From NCBI GenBank assembly GCA_001051155.2, contig JYIP02000003.1, forward strand, positions 3,286,001 through 3,350,000: a stretch of DNA of 64,000 nucleotides. The letters are read 5' to 3'. Each line of letters begins with the position of its first letter. Position 1 is the stretch's first letter. Below are positions 24,945 through 36,300 of the stretch, in pieces. Source of the stretch: Chrysoporthe austroafricana. Its lineage: Eukaryota > Ascomycota > Sordariomycetes > Diaporthales > Cryphonectriaceae. The position numbers and the translations under genes were made by a program. The notes below the pieces were generated by a model, which saw nothing but the letters and a program-made list of their open reading frames with translations, was not told the origin of the DNA and did not search any database.

Positions 24945-26136
24945 CTAGACGGCCCGCTTCGCGAACACCCGCAGCCTCTTGACGCCCCCGTCGGGTATCA
25001 TGGTCAGCTTGACGTGGGTGAAGGGCCGGTCCTGCACGAGCGAGGCGAACTCGTGCTCGCGGTCGGGCCCCGTGGCGGACCGCGCGACGACCTCCTCCCA
25101 CGCGGCGTCGCCGGCGCCCGGCTCCCCCGCGCCGGCCCACGCGAGGGCGTCCACCCGGACGGCCTGCGGGAAGTTGCCGCGGAAGTGCGCCGTGTCGACG
25201 ACGAGGCGCTGCACGAGGCCCGGCGCGCCCAGCCGCACGATGGCCCAGTCGACGTGGCCGCGCCCGCGCGAGCGCGCCGTCTCCCAGCCGTCGCCCATGT
25301 CCTTCCCCCGCCCCGGCAGCAGCAGGTTGTCCTTGGTGCCGAAGTGCTGGTCGCTGCAGGCGACGGCGACGCCGCCGTTCTGCGCGGCCGCGAGGTCGAA
25401 CACGGCGGCCGCGTCGTCGGGGAAGACGGGCACGGCGCGGCCGAAGAGCCGGAACCGCGCGATGCCGCCGTCCGGGTACATGTTGAGGCGCACGTGGGTG
25501 TAGCGCCGGCCGGCGGCGACGAGCGTCGCGGCGTCGTCGAGCCGCCAGGCGAAGCGGCGCGAGGGCCCGCACTCGCGCACGCCGAGGACGGGCTCCCAGC
25601 CGCCGCGGCCGCCGGCCCACGCCAGCACCTCGTCGTCGGCGCCCGGGCCGGGGCGGAAGCAGCCCTCGACGGAGACGTGCGGGGCGTGGTTCCCGCTGAA
25701 GAAGGCGGTGTCGACCTCGACGCCGGCGACGGTGCCGGAGGCGACGCCCAGGCGGATGACGACCCAGTCGAAGGGCGCCGGGTTGTGGCGGCGCGTCTCC
25801 CAGCCGTCGTACCAGGCGCCGGTGAAGACCATCTTGCCGGGCTGGCGGATGGGCGGCGTCGGCGTGAGCAGGTTGCTGGCCTCGGCGAACCACTCGTCCG
25901 AGAAGCCCAGCACCCTGCCGCCGAGCGCGGCGGAGACGAGGTCTGTTGTCTCTGTCAGCGGGGAACGGCGTCGCCTCGAGAGAGCCTGGGGCGGGGGTCA
26001 CGGGGGGAGAGGGCGCAGCGGGCCCTGCTGGCCGGTCCCTACCTATGTAGCTCGACCGGAAGGTCGCGTCGATGTCCTCGGGGGCCACCGCCGTCGCGGG
26101 GACGTCCTCGAGCGTGTACCCGATCTCGTCCGCCAT
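24945..26136 (-). CDS. DAL2: Allantoicase (EC 3.5.3.4)
   Basis: On the minus strand exon 1 is 26136-26043 and exon 2 is 25951-24945, split by a 91-nt intron (GTAGGG...CTGACAG). The product is 366 residues, normal for the family. Allantoicase splits allantoate into ureidoglycolate and urea in purine breakdown, so that purines serve as a nitrogen source. The protein shows the expected internal duplication. The first half has DGWETRRHNPAPFDWVVIRLG and YTHVRLNMYPDGG, and the second half repeats these as DGWETARSRGRGHVDWAIVR and FTHVKLTMIPDGGVKRLRVF. The splice joins as SSYIE-TTDLVSAALGG. The upstream region contains several GATA cores, fitting control by a NIT2/AreA-type factor as known for this pathway in Neurospora and Aspergillus. 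No other purine-catabolism gene is nearby. The fungal counterpart in Neurospora is alc-1. Confidence 0.96.
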
Positions 26137-26167
26137 CCTGAGCGCCTAGTCTGATGTGATGTGTTAC

Positions 26168-26230
26168 TACTGCCCGAGAGAGAGAAAGGGAGAGAGGGAG
26201 AGAGGGAGAGAGGGAGAGAGAGAGAGACCA
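26168..26230. repeat. GA-rich microsatellite
   Basis: An imperfect GAGAGG/GAGA repeat begins about 30 bases upstream of the allantoicase start codon. It therefore lies in the 5' leader or core promoter. Confidence 0.85.
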
Positions 26231-26242
26231 CGACGGAGGTGT

Positions 26243-26455
26243 GATATACCACCACGTGAGGACGGGCGAGGAGGTTCGAGGCCAGGCACGAACGCAGCAT
26301 GGACGCGCCGTCGACAGACAGGCCGCGATAGGCGGCAGCCAACCAATGACAAGTGCCAATCGAGTAATGACACGGGCCCATTTCCGGGTCCGGACACAGC
26401 GAGCGCGCGGAGGCGGCCGAAAGCGCGCCGGGCCACCTTTCACAGATACGGTATC
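26243..26455 (-). promoter_or_regulatory. GATA cluster and CCAAT box upstream of allantoicase
   Basis: Within about 320 bases upstream of the start codon there are GATA cores at 26243-26246, 26327-26330 and 26445-26448, a TATC at 26452-26455, and a CCAAT at 26343-26347. Fungal purine-catabolism genes are activated by GATA factors under nitrogen limitation. Binding here is inferred from motifs only, and short motifs occur by chance. Confidence 0.45.
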
Positions 26456-26506
26456 GCCTCGCCTCGCCTGCTGTGCTTTGTATGGCGCGGTACAAGAATC
26501 ACCACG

Positions 26507-26586
26507 GCATCTCTGTCTCTCCCTCTCCCTCTCCCTCTCCCTCTCCCTCTCTCTCTCCCTCTCCCTCTCTCCCTCTCTCCCTCTCT

Positions 26587-26666
<80 letters not shown>

Positions 26667-26791
26667 NCCTCCCTCTCTCTCTCCCTCTCTCCCTCTCTCT
26701 CTCTCTCCCTCTCTCCCTCTCTCCCTCTCTCCCTCTCTCCCTCTCCCTCTCTCCCTCTCTCTCTCTCTCTCTCTCCCTGGCCGTCAGCCTC
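26507..26791. repeat. CT repeat with long C tract and an unresolved base
   Basis: CCCTCT-type repeats flank an almost pure C run from about 26587 to 26666 (one T near 26616), followed by a single N at 26667 and more CT repeat. The true length is unreliable because of the N. Confidence 0.95.
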
Positions 26792-27779
26792 TCGAGGCCT
26801 GTCTATCCTGCCGACGAATAATATTGGGTGCGACCACAGCAACCGGCCGCCGTGCCGAGATCCGGGCCCTGATATATACTAATCCGCTCCAATGACGGAT
26901 AAGTCGCAGCGCTGCGACGTGCAAACCCCAGAGACTGCCTCGATCGAGCAAGGCCCTGATCGACCACCCACCCGCCACCAGCCTCCCACCCGCCTTCTTA
27001 CCCCCTGGCTCGCGGGGTTGGTGGGGACGAGGGCGCATGCAGGTGTGGCAGCCCGCCCATGAGCTTCTAATGCGAGCGCTCTCATAGGCTGGGGGCGCAC
27101 GCCCATAGTGCCCAGTACTATGGGCCCGGTACTCTTCACCATCATCGACCTGCATGGCATCAGCACCAAGCTTTTGTTCCGTGACGACACCGTCCCTCTT
27201 CCTGTGGTCTTTTTCTTTCTCTTTCCCTTGCCTAGCCGGGCGTAGGTCCCAGCTGTCTCGCCTGCATCTTTCTGCGCGGGGAAAATACTGTAATACCGTG
27301 ACACCAACGCGCGCGCGAGAGAGAAGAGAGCGAAACAGAGAGACAGAGCACAAAGTTTCGATATATTTAACGCCGCGCCGCGCCTCTTTGTCTCATCGCC
27401 TCGCCCGACGTTTCCCCAACGGAGGATTTTGGACCTCGGAGGATCGCTCACCCCCCCCTCCCCCTTTCCTCGGTCTCAGCCCCAGGCATACTTCCACAGT
27501 AGACGTGTGTGTGGCGTGCAAGACGCCGGTCGACGTCAGCTTTCCGAAGCCAGAGACGTCGCTGTATTTATTAACGAGGCGCTCCAGCCCTGGCCGGGCC
27601 CCCAAGCCCCTGTGCCTCCTCTCGCGACGGAGGACAGACAGACGGACAGCTCTCGCCTCCGACAAGTCTCCGCTTCGAATCCGCTTCGTGCATTGCGCTG
27701 CGCTGCACCTCGACGCACAACAGCACCGCCCCCAGGCACCATACAGAATAGACACAGTGCCGCGCCGCGCCCGCACGAG
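26792..27779. other. Intergenic promoter region, about 1 kb
   Basis: This separates the divergent allantoicase and b561 genes. It has no supported gene. It holds an inverted repeat at 27101-27125 and a purine-rich stretch near 27317-27350. The 3' part is probably the promoter and 5' leader of the b561 gene. Confidence 0.55.
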
Positions 27780-28801
27780 ATGGCCTCCGCAACAAACGGA
27801 ATACCAGAGCACCAGCCCGAGGCGGACGACCGGGCAGGCGAGTCGCAGCCTCTGCTCGGCGCGCCGGGCGACGTCCTGCAGAAGCCCGACGAGCCCATCT
27901 ACCACAACCTGGTCAGCGGTACGTCGTCCCTGCTTGATCTCCCATATGCCTCCTCCTCCCCTCCGTCCTCCTCCGGCCTCGAGGTGTACTCCCGGAGGGA
28001 CCGGAGGAGACTCATGTAACCAAGAACACACCCCGGATGTACCCCAACGGTAACCTCTGGTCCGCCTCTGTCTGTCTATCTGAAGAACATCAGCAACATC
28101 AATATCAACACCCACCCAACCCCCTCTCTCCCACCAGATATACACGCTGACCTCCGCCCCCCCCCCAAACAGGAACCGCCTGGCTCGCCCAGGCCGGCGC
28201 AGTCCTCCTCGTCGCCCTGGTCTGGTCCGCCGTGCTCACCCACCCTCCATTCATCCCGCTCTTCTCCCCGCACCCCCTCCTGCAGACGGCCGGCGTGCTC
28301 GCCGCCGTCGAGGCCGTCCTCGTCCTCCAGCCGACCTGGACCCCCGGCGCCAAGCGCGCCGGCGCCCGCTGGCACGCCGCCCTGCAGCTCCTCTCCGGCG
28401 CCGCCCTCCTCGCCGGCGCCGCCGTCGTCGAGGCCAACAAGGTCCGCCAGGGCCCCGGCAGCCACTTCCACAGCGCCCACGCCTACCTCGGCGTCGCGGC
28501 CGTCGCCGCCCTGGTCCTGCAGCACGCCGTCGGCGCCGCGATGTGGGCCGCGCCGGCGCTGCTGGGCGGCGAGGCGCGCGCGCGCGCCGTGTGGAAGTAC
28601 CACCGCGCCGCCGGGTACGCGGTCGTGCTGCCGCTGCTGCTGGCGACGGTCGTCAGCGCCACGTTCACGGGGTTCAACGTCGCCGTGCTCCATATACGGC
28701 TGTGGGCCGTCGTCATCGCCGTGGTGCTCGTCGTGGTCGGGGTGTACCCGCGGCTGCACCCGCGGAAGCTCGGGCTGAACGTCGGGCGGGGCGGGGAGTA
28801 G
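27780..28801 (+). CDS. Cytochrome b561-type six-helix membrane protein
   Basis: Exons 27780-27918 and 28173-28801 encode 255 residues. The intron is 254 nt, long for this window, and ends CTGAC...CCAAACAG. The splice joins as NLVSG-TAWLAQAG. After a hydrophilic N terminus of about 45 residues come six hydrophobic helices, starting at WLAQAGAVLLVALVW and ending near LWAVVIAVVLVVVGVYP. Candidate haem ligands are His in HPLLQ, RWHAALQ, HFHSAHAYLG, LQHAVG and KYHRAAGY, the usual b561 layout of two haems between four central helices. These proteins carry electrons across membranes, often from ascorbate or to ferric iron. There is no DOMON domain, so this is the plain b561 form. Substrate and membrane are not evident. 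A small extra exon inside the intron cannot be excluded. Confidence 0.85.
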
Positions 28802-30238
28802 GGTGGGAGACGATGGGGTGAGAGGGGAGAAAGGGGTTGGTGGATGTTGTCGGTTTGGCTGTGTGTCTTGGGAGTCCAGCAGGGAAGCGCGATAGTGCAG
28901 AGTGAGTGGTGCTCTAGGTCTCTCTTTATAGCACTGCGGGTAACGGTGGTTCCATCTTGATATCTCGCACTGGGTAGGGCGATAATATACTACTTGCAGG
29001 AATCTTCATGACGACTCAGTGATGGCTTTACGTATACACACTGGCCTCCGCCCCTGGTGCATAATCATCACCTCTACGCGAGGAAACGATTCTCCTGCCG
29101 TTTCTAAGGTACTGACTGTCTCAGGCATGCCATTTCCACTACTACACACTACGCACACCGGCCTCACTCTCTCACTCTCACTCTCACACTCTCTGTCTCT
29201 ATCTAGATAACCACATGCCCCATCCCATCCCATCCCGTCATGTTCCCATCTACCCGACCAACCCTTCCCAAGTACTCACCCACACGTGGTATTAATCCAT
29301 CTCACAGCATGAACCAAAAAAAAAAGAGGAGGAAAAAAAAAAAAAAATAAAATAAAACAAAGACAAACAGACCATCATGCCGAAATCAAGAACGGCGCCC
29401 CCCCCCCCCGGGCCCAAATAAAGCGCGGACAGCTTGAAAACCAGATATTTTACCGACGGGGGGTCCCTGATCCTGGTTTTTGTTTTGTTCGTCCTGCTGG
29501 GAGCCCGTGCTGCTGACCTGTGTGCCGAGCCGGGAGGAAAACGATCCCCGTTCGTTCGCCTTTTACTTTAATAAACGTGCAGTTGGCCGCGACGGAGGCG
29601 GGGCCCTGCGTGATCTTTTGTTTTTTGTTTTTCCGCGGTGCGTGCGTGCGCGATGCGACGGCCTCCCCATGCATGCCGGCCGTATCCGATGAAGCTTGTC
29701 CCCTCATGTTCGCCGTGAACCCAGCCAGGAAGACCGACCCCCAAAGAAGTAAAAGGACGACCCACGTGCTCCCCGGTTCCCAGATACTCCCTCCCTCCCC
29801 TCCCCTCCCCGGCTTTCCTTAGGTTCCTCCGACCCCCCTCCCCTCCGATTGATGATAACCTCGGAAGCCGGGAGGCTCCGACAGACAGACAGAAAAGACA
29901 GCCTCACCCCGCAGGTGAGAGGGGCGAGGTGAGGCTCGGCATGTGAAGCTTTCGTGTGGTTGGTAGCAGTAAAGGTAGGCGTCACAGTGACGACGCGATT
30001 ATTATACAGAGTGAAGGGGAAAATTGGGAGGTTATCATTAATTCGTGTATGCATAAGGCATGGATGGAACGCCGGCGCTATGCAGCGAGCATCTTGTAGT
30101 AGTAGTTGTTGCTGTTGCTATTGCTATTGTTGCTGTTGCTGTGGCTGTTTGCTGCTGTTTTGCTGTTGTTGCTGCTGCTCGATCTTCCTGTCGTCGCGGG
30201 GGGGAAGGGGAAGGGCGAGATTGCGGAACGATCGATCC
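28802..30238. other. Convergent intergenic region, 1.4 kb
   Basis: It lies between the 3' ends of the b561 and histidine kinase genes. No gene is seen. It contains CT microsatellite at about 29163-29206, A-rich tracts at 29316-29365, a C tract near 29399-29410, and a CAG/CAA-type repeat at 30097-30180 that belongs to the probable 3' untranslated region of the kinase gene. Confidence 0.6.
30097..30180 (-). repeat. CAG/CAA trinucleotide repeat in probable 3' UTR
   Basis: On the minus strand, beginning about 60 bases after the kinase stop codon, there is an imperfect CAG/CAA/AAC repeat of about 80 bases. It is outside the reading frame of the kinase. Confidence 0.8.
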
Positions 30239-33122
30239 TCAGAAGAACTTGGACAGCGCTGTAGACAGGTTGATGAAGTCGACGGGCTTCGTGACGTAGT
30301 CGTTGAAGCCGGCCTCGACGCACTTCTCCTGGACGTCGGACATGACGTTGGCCGAGAGCGCGATGATGGGCATGCTTCTGTGCTTGCTCTTCCTCTCCCA
30401 GGCGCGGATCTCCCGGCAGGCCTGGTAGCCGTCCTTGCGAGGCATGTGGAGGTCGCACTGCACACCGTCAGTCAGCATGCCGCCCGTACGTACCGAGTGT
30501 TAATGGGGAGTATAACGTCAGGGCTTACCAGAATTAACGAGTAGAATCCATGAGGGCGGGAGAAGACCTTATCGGTACACTCCTCGCCGTCCATGGCCAG
30601 GTCGACGTCGACGCCGACCTTGGCGAGGTACTTGTTGAGGACCTTTTGGTTGACCGGGTTGTCCTCCACGAGGAGCACCTTGTAGCCCTTGTTGCCCATG
30701 CGCTTCTCGACCTCCTGGTAGCTCTTCTTCTGGTCCTCCACGAGCTGCTGGGCCGTGGACCGGTTCCGGTCGACGCTGGCGTCGCCCTTGTGCGCCGGGT
30801 CGAAGATGACGGCCAGGCGGGAGGGCTTCACGGGCTTGTACACGTACGACAGCTTGCTGTCCGAGACCAGGTGCTCCTGCGGGGTGCCCGCCACAAGCCT
30901 CGTCAGGTCCTGTCGCTGGATCGAGTCCGACAGGAGGACCACGGAGGTCTTGTTGTTGATGGTCGAGTGGTTGATATCCTCCAGCAGGTGGACGATCTCC
31001 TCGATCGACGACAGGTTGATGATGATGTGCGTGAAGATGACGGGGTCCTCGCGGCCGATCAGCGCCTCCGCGTCCTGGGCGCTGCTGAGCGCGGTAATCT
31101 GGTGAGGCACATCCTTGGGCAGGGTCATCTCGATATGGCGCGTCGTGGCCTCGCGGCTGTACTTCTGCGGGCAGATGACCAGGATCGAGAACAGCAGCGG
31201 GTGCAGGCCGCTGACATCCGCCGTCTGCTCCCTCTGCTGCGGCGCCTGCCCCGGCGAGCTCCGCCCCGAGGGCATCTCCAGCTTCATCTGCGACAGGTCC
31301 TGGCCACTAGCCCTCGCGGCCTCGCTGAACCGCACCAGGCCGGCGTTCACAGACGAGAAGGACGACCTGTCGGAGAAGCGCGTCCCGGTCGAGGCGATGG
31401 ACGGGTTCGAGCTCCCGCTGGACGCGACCGCCGGTGAGTCTTGCCCGGCAGCGGTCGGGCTCATGGTCGCGGACGCCACAGACCCGCGAGGCTTGATGGA
31501 GAACTGCCGGAACGGCTGCGTGGCAATCTCTTCGATCGTGGCAGGCGTGGCGACAGCCGGGGGAGTAAACGGTGCGTCGGGATGGTCGTCGTCCGTGGGC
31601 AGACCGAACTTAGCCGTGAAGGTGAAGGTCGCACCGCGCCCCTGCACTGCCGTGCCTTCCATCATGCCGCCATGCAGCTCCACGAGCTGTCGCGAGATGA
31701 CCAGGCCGAGGCCGCTGCCGCCGTGGGCCCGCGTGCTGCTGCCGTCGATCTGGCTGAACGGCTTGAATATGAGCTTCCGTTCCTCTTCGGTGAAACCCCT
31801 GCCGGTGTCGATGACAGCAAACTCCAGCATGACCTGGTTCTTGCCCAGCCCCGGTGCTCCTGTCTTGACCGTGCACCGGCTGAAAACCTCCCCCTTCTCG
31901 GTGAACTTGATGGCGTTCCCGATAACGTTCAGGAGGACCTGCCGGATCCTGACCCTGTCGCCTTTGACGTAGGTCGGCACATTCTCGTCGACAATGTAGT
32001 TCAGCTCCAGCCTCCTGGCAATAGCCATGGCAGACACTATAAGGCGTTCGAAAGTCAGCACCCGCCAGAAGATGGCAATCCTCGCGGTACAATTCTCAGG
32101 GCCGGGGACACTCCTCGGTTGTTACGTACCTAGCTCGTTGACGTCCTCGATCAGAGCACGCGTGTGGAACCACTCGTGGTTGAGCTTCATCATGCCGGCG
32201 TCGACCTTGGAGAGGTCGAGGATGTCGTTGATGATCATGAGCAGGCTGTTGGCGCTCGTCTGGATGGTGTTGGTGTAGTCCCGCTGCTCCTCGTTGAGCC
32301 GCGTGTCCTGGAGGAAGCTGACCATGCCCGAGATGCCGATCAGCGGCGTCCGGATCTCGTGGCTCATGTTGCTCAGGAAGCGGCTCTTGGACTCCATCGC
32401 CTCCTTCAGCTTGGCCTCGAGCAGCTTGTGGTCGTTGATGTCCGTCGCCGAGCCGAAGTACGAGCTCACGCCGTTCCCGCGGCCCGTGTTCTCGATCTCG
32501 ACGCACCGCACCAGGTGCCACCGGTACGCCCCGGACCGCGCGCGGAGCCGGATCTCGGTCGCGTACGTCAGGCGGCCGCTGCTGTCCGTCCCGACCTTGA
32601 CGACGCCCGTCCTGGCCAGCTCCGTCAGGTTCGCCGCCGAGAGGGTGTACGTCGACTCGCTGCTGGAGCTGTCGTTCCGCGAGAGCGCGCGCACCGGGCC
32701 CTGCTTGGAGCCTTCCGCCTGCGCCGGCGTCTTCTTGCCGTGCGTGGCTTTCCCTGCAGGCGTCGGCAGCGGGTTCTGGCTGGACGGGATCTGGCACCTC
32801 GCGAGGTCGTCAGGATGCACGTAGCCCATGAAGCCCAGACCGAGCGCGTTTTCTTCGCTCTGCCCCGTGTAGGACAGCCACTGCTCGTTCGAAAACGTGA
32901 TGCCCTCGTCCTCGGTCGCCGTGAAGATGATCTGCGGGATCAGGTTCGCGAGCAGCCTGTGTTTCGCCTCGGAGGCCTCGATCTCCTGCTGCCGGACGAC
33001 CTTGAGCTCCGCCATCGTCTGGTCGTGGATGTCCGTATAGCTCCCGAGATAGTACACGATTTCCTGCGCTGCGTTAGCGATCTACTGCGGAACCCAGACT
33101 TGCTTCACCCCGAGAGCTTGTG

Positions 33123-33163
<41 letters not shown>

Positions 33164-33248
33164 AAAAAAACACACCCCCCACCCAACCCCCAAGCCACAC
33201 ACGCACAGACCNTTACATTAACACAAAAAAAAACCAAAAAAGATAAAG

Positions 33249-33301
<53 letters not shown>

Positions 33302-36300
33302 CCGAGACGGAGCGCTGCATAGGCAACCAAAAGAAACACTCACATTGCGTCGGTTCCGGCACGCGACCACCCGCGCCGAGAAGCAGCGGTAGGCCCCGTC
33401 GAAGCGGCGGATGCGCACCGTCATCTGGAAGTCCTCACCGTTCCGGACGGCACGGCCCCACACACTCAGGTAGGTCTCCCGGTCGTCCGGGTGGATGCTG
33501 GCGTGGGGGTCCGCGTAGAGCTCCCCCAGCGTCTGGCCCCGGTAGGCGATGTACCGGCTGTTCACCCAGACGATGCCGCCCGCCGGGACGGTGGCGACGA
33601 AGAGCTGCGCGGGGAGCGAGTCGAGGATAAGGTCCTTGAGCCTGTCCGTCGGCCAGGCCATCTCTGGCGGGTGGGTGAGTGCCGGCTCGCCTCTCAACGG
33701 GGCGCCCTTAGCAGGGAAGTTCGAGCCTGGCGGCAGTGACTGGAAGGTAGTTGCAAAGTCGCCGCCGTGCGAGTGAAGCTTCTTGTGCCGGTGATGGGTC
33801 TCCAGCCTAGACGAGCTCCTCATCTCGATCGCCCGGTCCTCCTTGAGGTCCGACGGGGACTCTCTGCTCGCCAGTCTCTTGGGGAGACCGGCTGAAGCCT
33901 GGTCCTCAGATACCTTCCCGGGCACATCCTCGGGTGCCTCCAGATCGATCGCCTCAGGGCTGAAGCGGCCCGAGTCGAGCATCTCATACAGGCGGAGCGA
34001 CGACCGCTTCTCGGACGTCGGGCTGTCCTTGGAGCCCCTCCGGGCCCGCTGCTGCACGGAGGAAGACTCGGTCTTGCCGGCGGCCTTCAGCTTCGTCGTG
34101 AAGTAGCTGTCGCCGGCGGCAGGGGCGGCGCTCGACACCGCGGGCCGCTTGTCCGCGAGGGCCCCGAAGCCCGCGGCCTCCCATCCCGGCGTGCCACCCG
34201 GCGTGCCCGCCGCGCTGCGCGACTGCATGGAGTACTCGCTGGGGCTGGTGAGGCTGCCGGCCAGCGACTGGTCTGCGATCTCCTCCGAGGCGTAGTGCAG
34301 GATCGCCGGGTCCGTCAGCGGCCGCCCGTCGGGGTCCACGGCGCCGAACCCAGCGATGCGCGGCTTCCTGCGGTGCATCCTGCTGACCTCGGACTCCAGG
34401 GTGCTGTAGTGGCGGCAGAGCGAGAAGGAGGTCGCGAGGTGTGGCGCCAGATGCCCGAGCGAGTAGCGGAGGTTGGACGGGTACGGGATGGTGGAGCTGA
34501 GTATGGACAGGATGGCGATGGGGGTTGGCTTCTCGCCCCGCAGGGACTCCCGCTCGAGGTTCGCGCCGCTCTCCTCCGAGCTCTCCTTGCCCCGGCGGGA
34601 CGACTTCTGCTCCATGAGCTTGGGGTCGAGCTTGAAGCCGCCCGAGACCTTGGAGAGCAGCGGGTGCTTCAGCGGGATATGCAGCACCGTCCACGCGTTG
34701 TCCACCCCGATGGCCTCCGGCGGGCCCATGGCGGAGTAGTCAGGGGTCGTCGCGGCAGGGTCAAACGACGACTCGTCGACCACGGCGTCGGCGAAGAAGG
34801 GGTTCTCCTTGGCCTCGGGCCGGATGGCCGGCGACGGCGCGGGCGACTGCGACCAGGGCGACGGCGGGGTCTGCTCGTACTCCTCGTACGTGGGCGTCGG
34901 CGGCCGCCGCGGCTCTCCCTCGGAGATCATCTGGTCGATGTTCTGCTGGCCGGTCCTGTGCTCGTGGGAGCGCATCTTCATGGACTGCGCGGAGCTGAGG
35001 AGGTTGGACAGCTTCGTGGAGGAGTCCGGCCGGGTCCTCCTGCCCCTCCTCTTCTGGCCCTCGGGCGAGTGGCTCCGGGCTGTGGCCTTCGCGTCCGGGT
35101 TCTTGGCGGGCGCGTTCTCCTCGAGGTAGGGGTAGCTGCGGGTCAGCGCGATCACGCGGCCGCGCTCCAGCACCTTGGCCACGCCGTGGTGGTCGATGAG
35201 CGGGTCGGCCTCGTAGTCGAGGGCCTGAAGCAGCTCGAACACCCTCCCGTGGTTCTCGGGCTCTGTGGACGGGACCTGCCAGCTCTGGACGTCCTCCTGC
35301 TCCTCGGCGTCGTGCTCCGCCAGCGCCTGCTGGTTCAGCCCCATGTGCAGGGCCTCCATCTGGGAGCGCTCGGCCTGCGGCGTGGCGGGGAAGAAGCTCT
35401 TGCTCCGGGGGAACACGCCGGGCCGCTTGGGCGTGGCGGACATCTTGGTGGCTACCACCTTCTTGTGCTTCTCGTCCTCAAAAGTGCCGAACGAGTGTCT
35501 CGTGGGTAACTTGGGGCGCAGTGGAACCTGCAGCCTGATTGTGTCACCGCCGGTGGTCGAGGGTGGTCCTGAGACATCCTGTGGACTGCTGAGCATCGTG
35601 CTGGTGTCCATGGCCATGTACTCCATGCTGAGGCCGTCCTCCTGGCGCGCATTGTACGTGGCCTTCTGGCCCCACGGGACGTTCTCCAGGTCCGTCGAGT
35701 CGGCGGGGATGGCGAGCGTCAGCCTCTCGGCCTTGTAGAAGACGGTCATGATGTTGACGACGGCCCTCCACCAGGCATCCAGACCCGGCGCCGAGGTCAG
35801 CATCAGCGACAGGTCATAGAGGTTCGGGGTGGGAAAGTCCGAGATGCCCCCCGGCTGCGGCGTCTGTGACCCCGCGGCCGGCCGGAAGGCCAGGGCCGAC
35901 GCCGGCGTGGAAGGGTTGGACACGATCCTGTCCTGGGCGCGGGAGTCCCCAAAGGCGGCGGAGGCGGCAGCAGCAGACGAGGCGGGCGGGTCGGGCGCGG
36001 AGCCGGTGGGAGACAGGGTGGTGAAGGGCCTGTGCAGGGCGGAGGAGGGGGGTGGATGGCCAGGCGTGGTGACGCGGGGGAAGGGATAGGAGGTGGTCCT
36101 GGGGAAGAAGCCCGGGGTGGCGCCGCCGCGGATGGTCTGGCCGGACTCGGTCGAGGCGCTGGTGGAGGCGGTGGAGGGGCCGGAGGAGATATGGCTGGGC
36201 GAGGGCGAGCTGGCGGCGGACTCCTCGAGGATGGGCGAGACCCTCTTGATGTGGTGGGCGGGGGGCGAGGAGGCGGGCTTCGCGCCGAGCCCCTGCTGCT

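Noticed and set aside
24822..26141. 439-codon plus-strand frame
   Set aside because: It is antisense to allantoicase, whose duplicated motifs and intron settle the strand.
34295..35509. 404-codon plus-strand frame
   Set aside because: It is the antisense shadow of the first exon of the histidine kinase.
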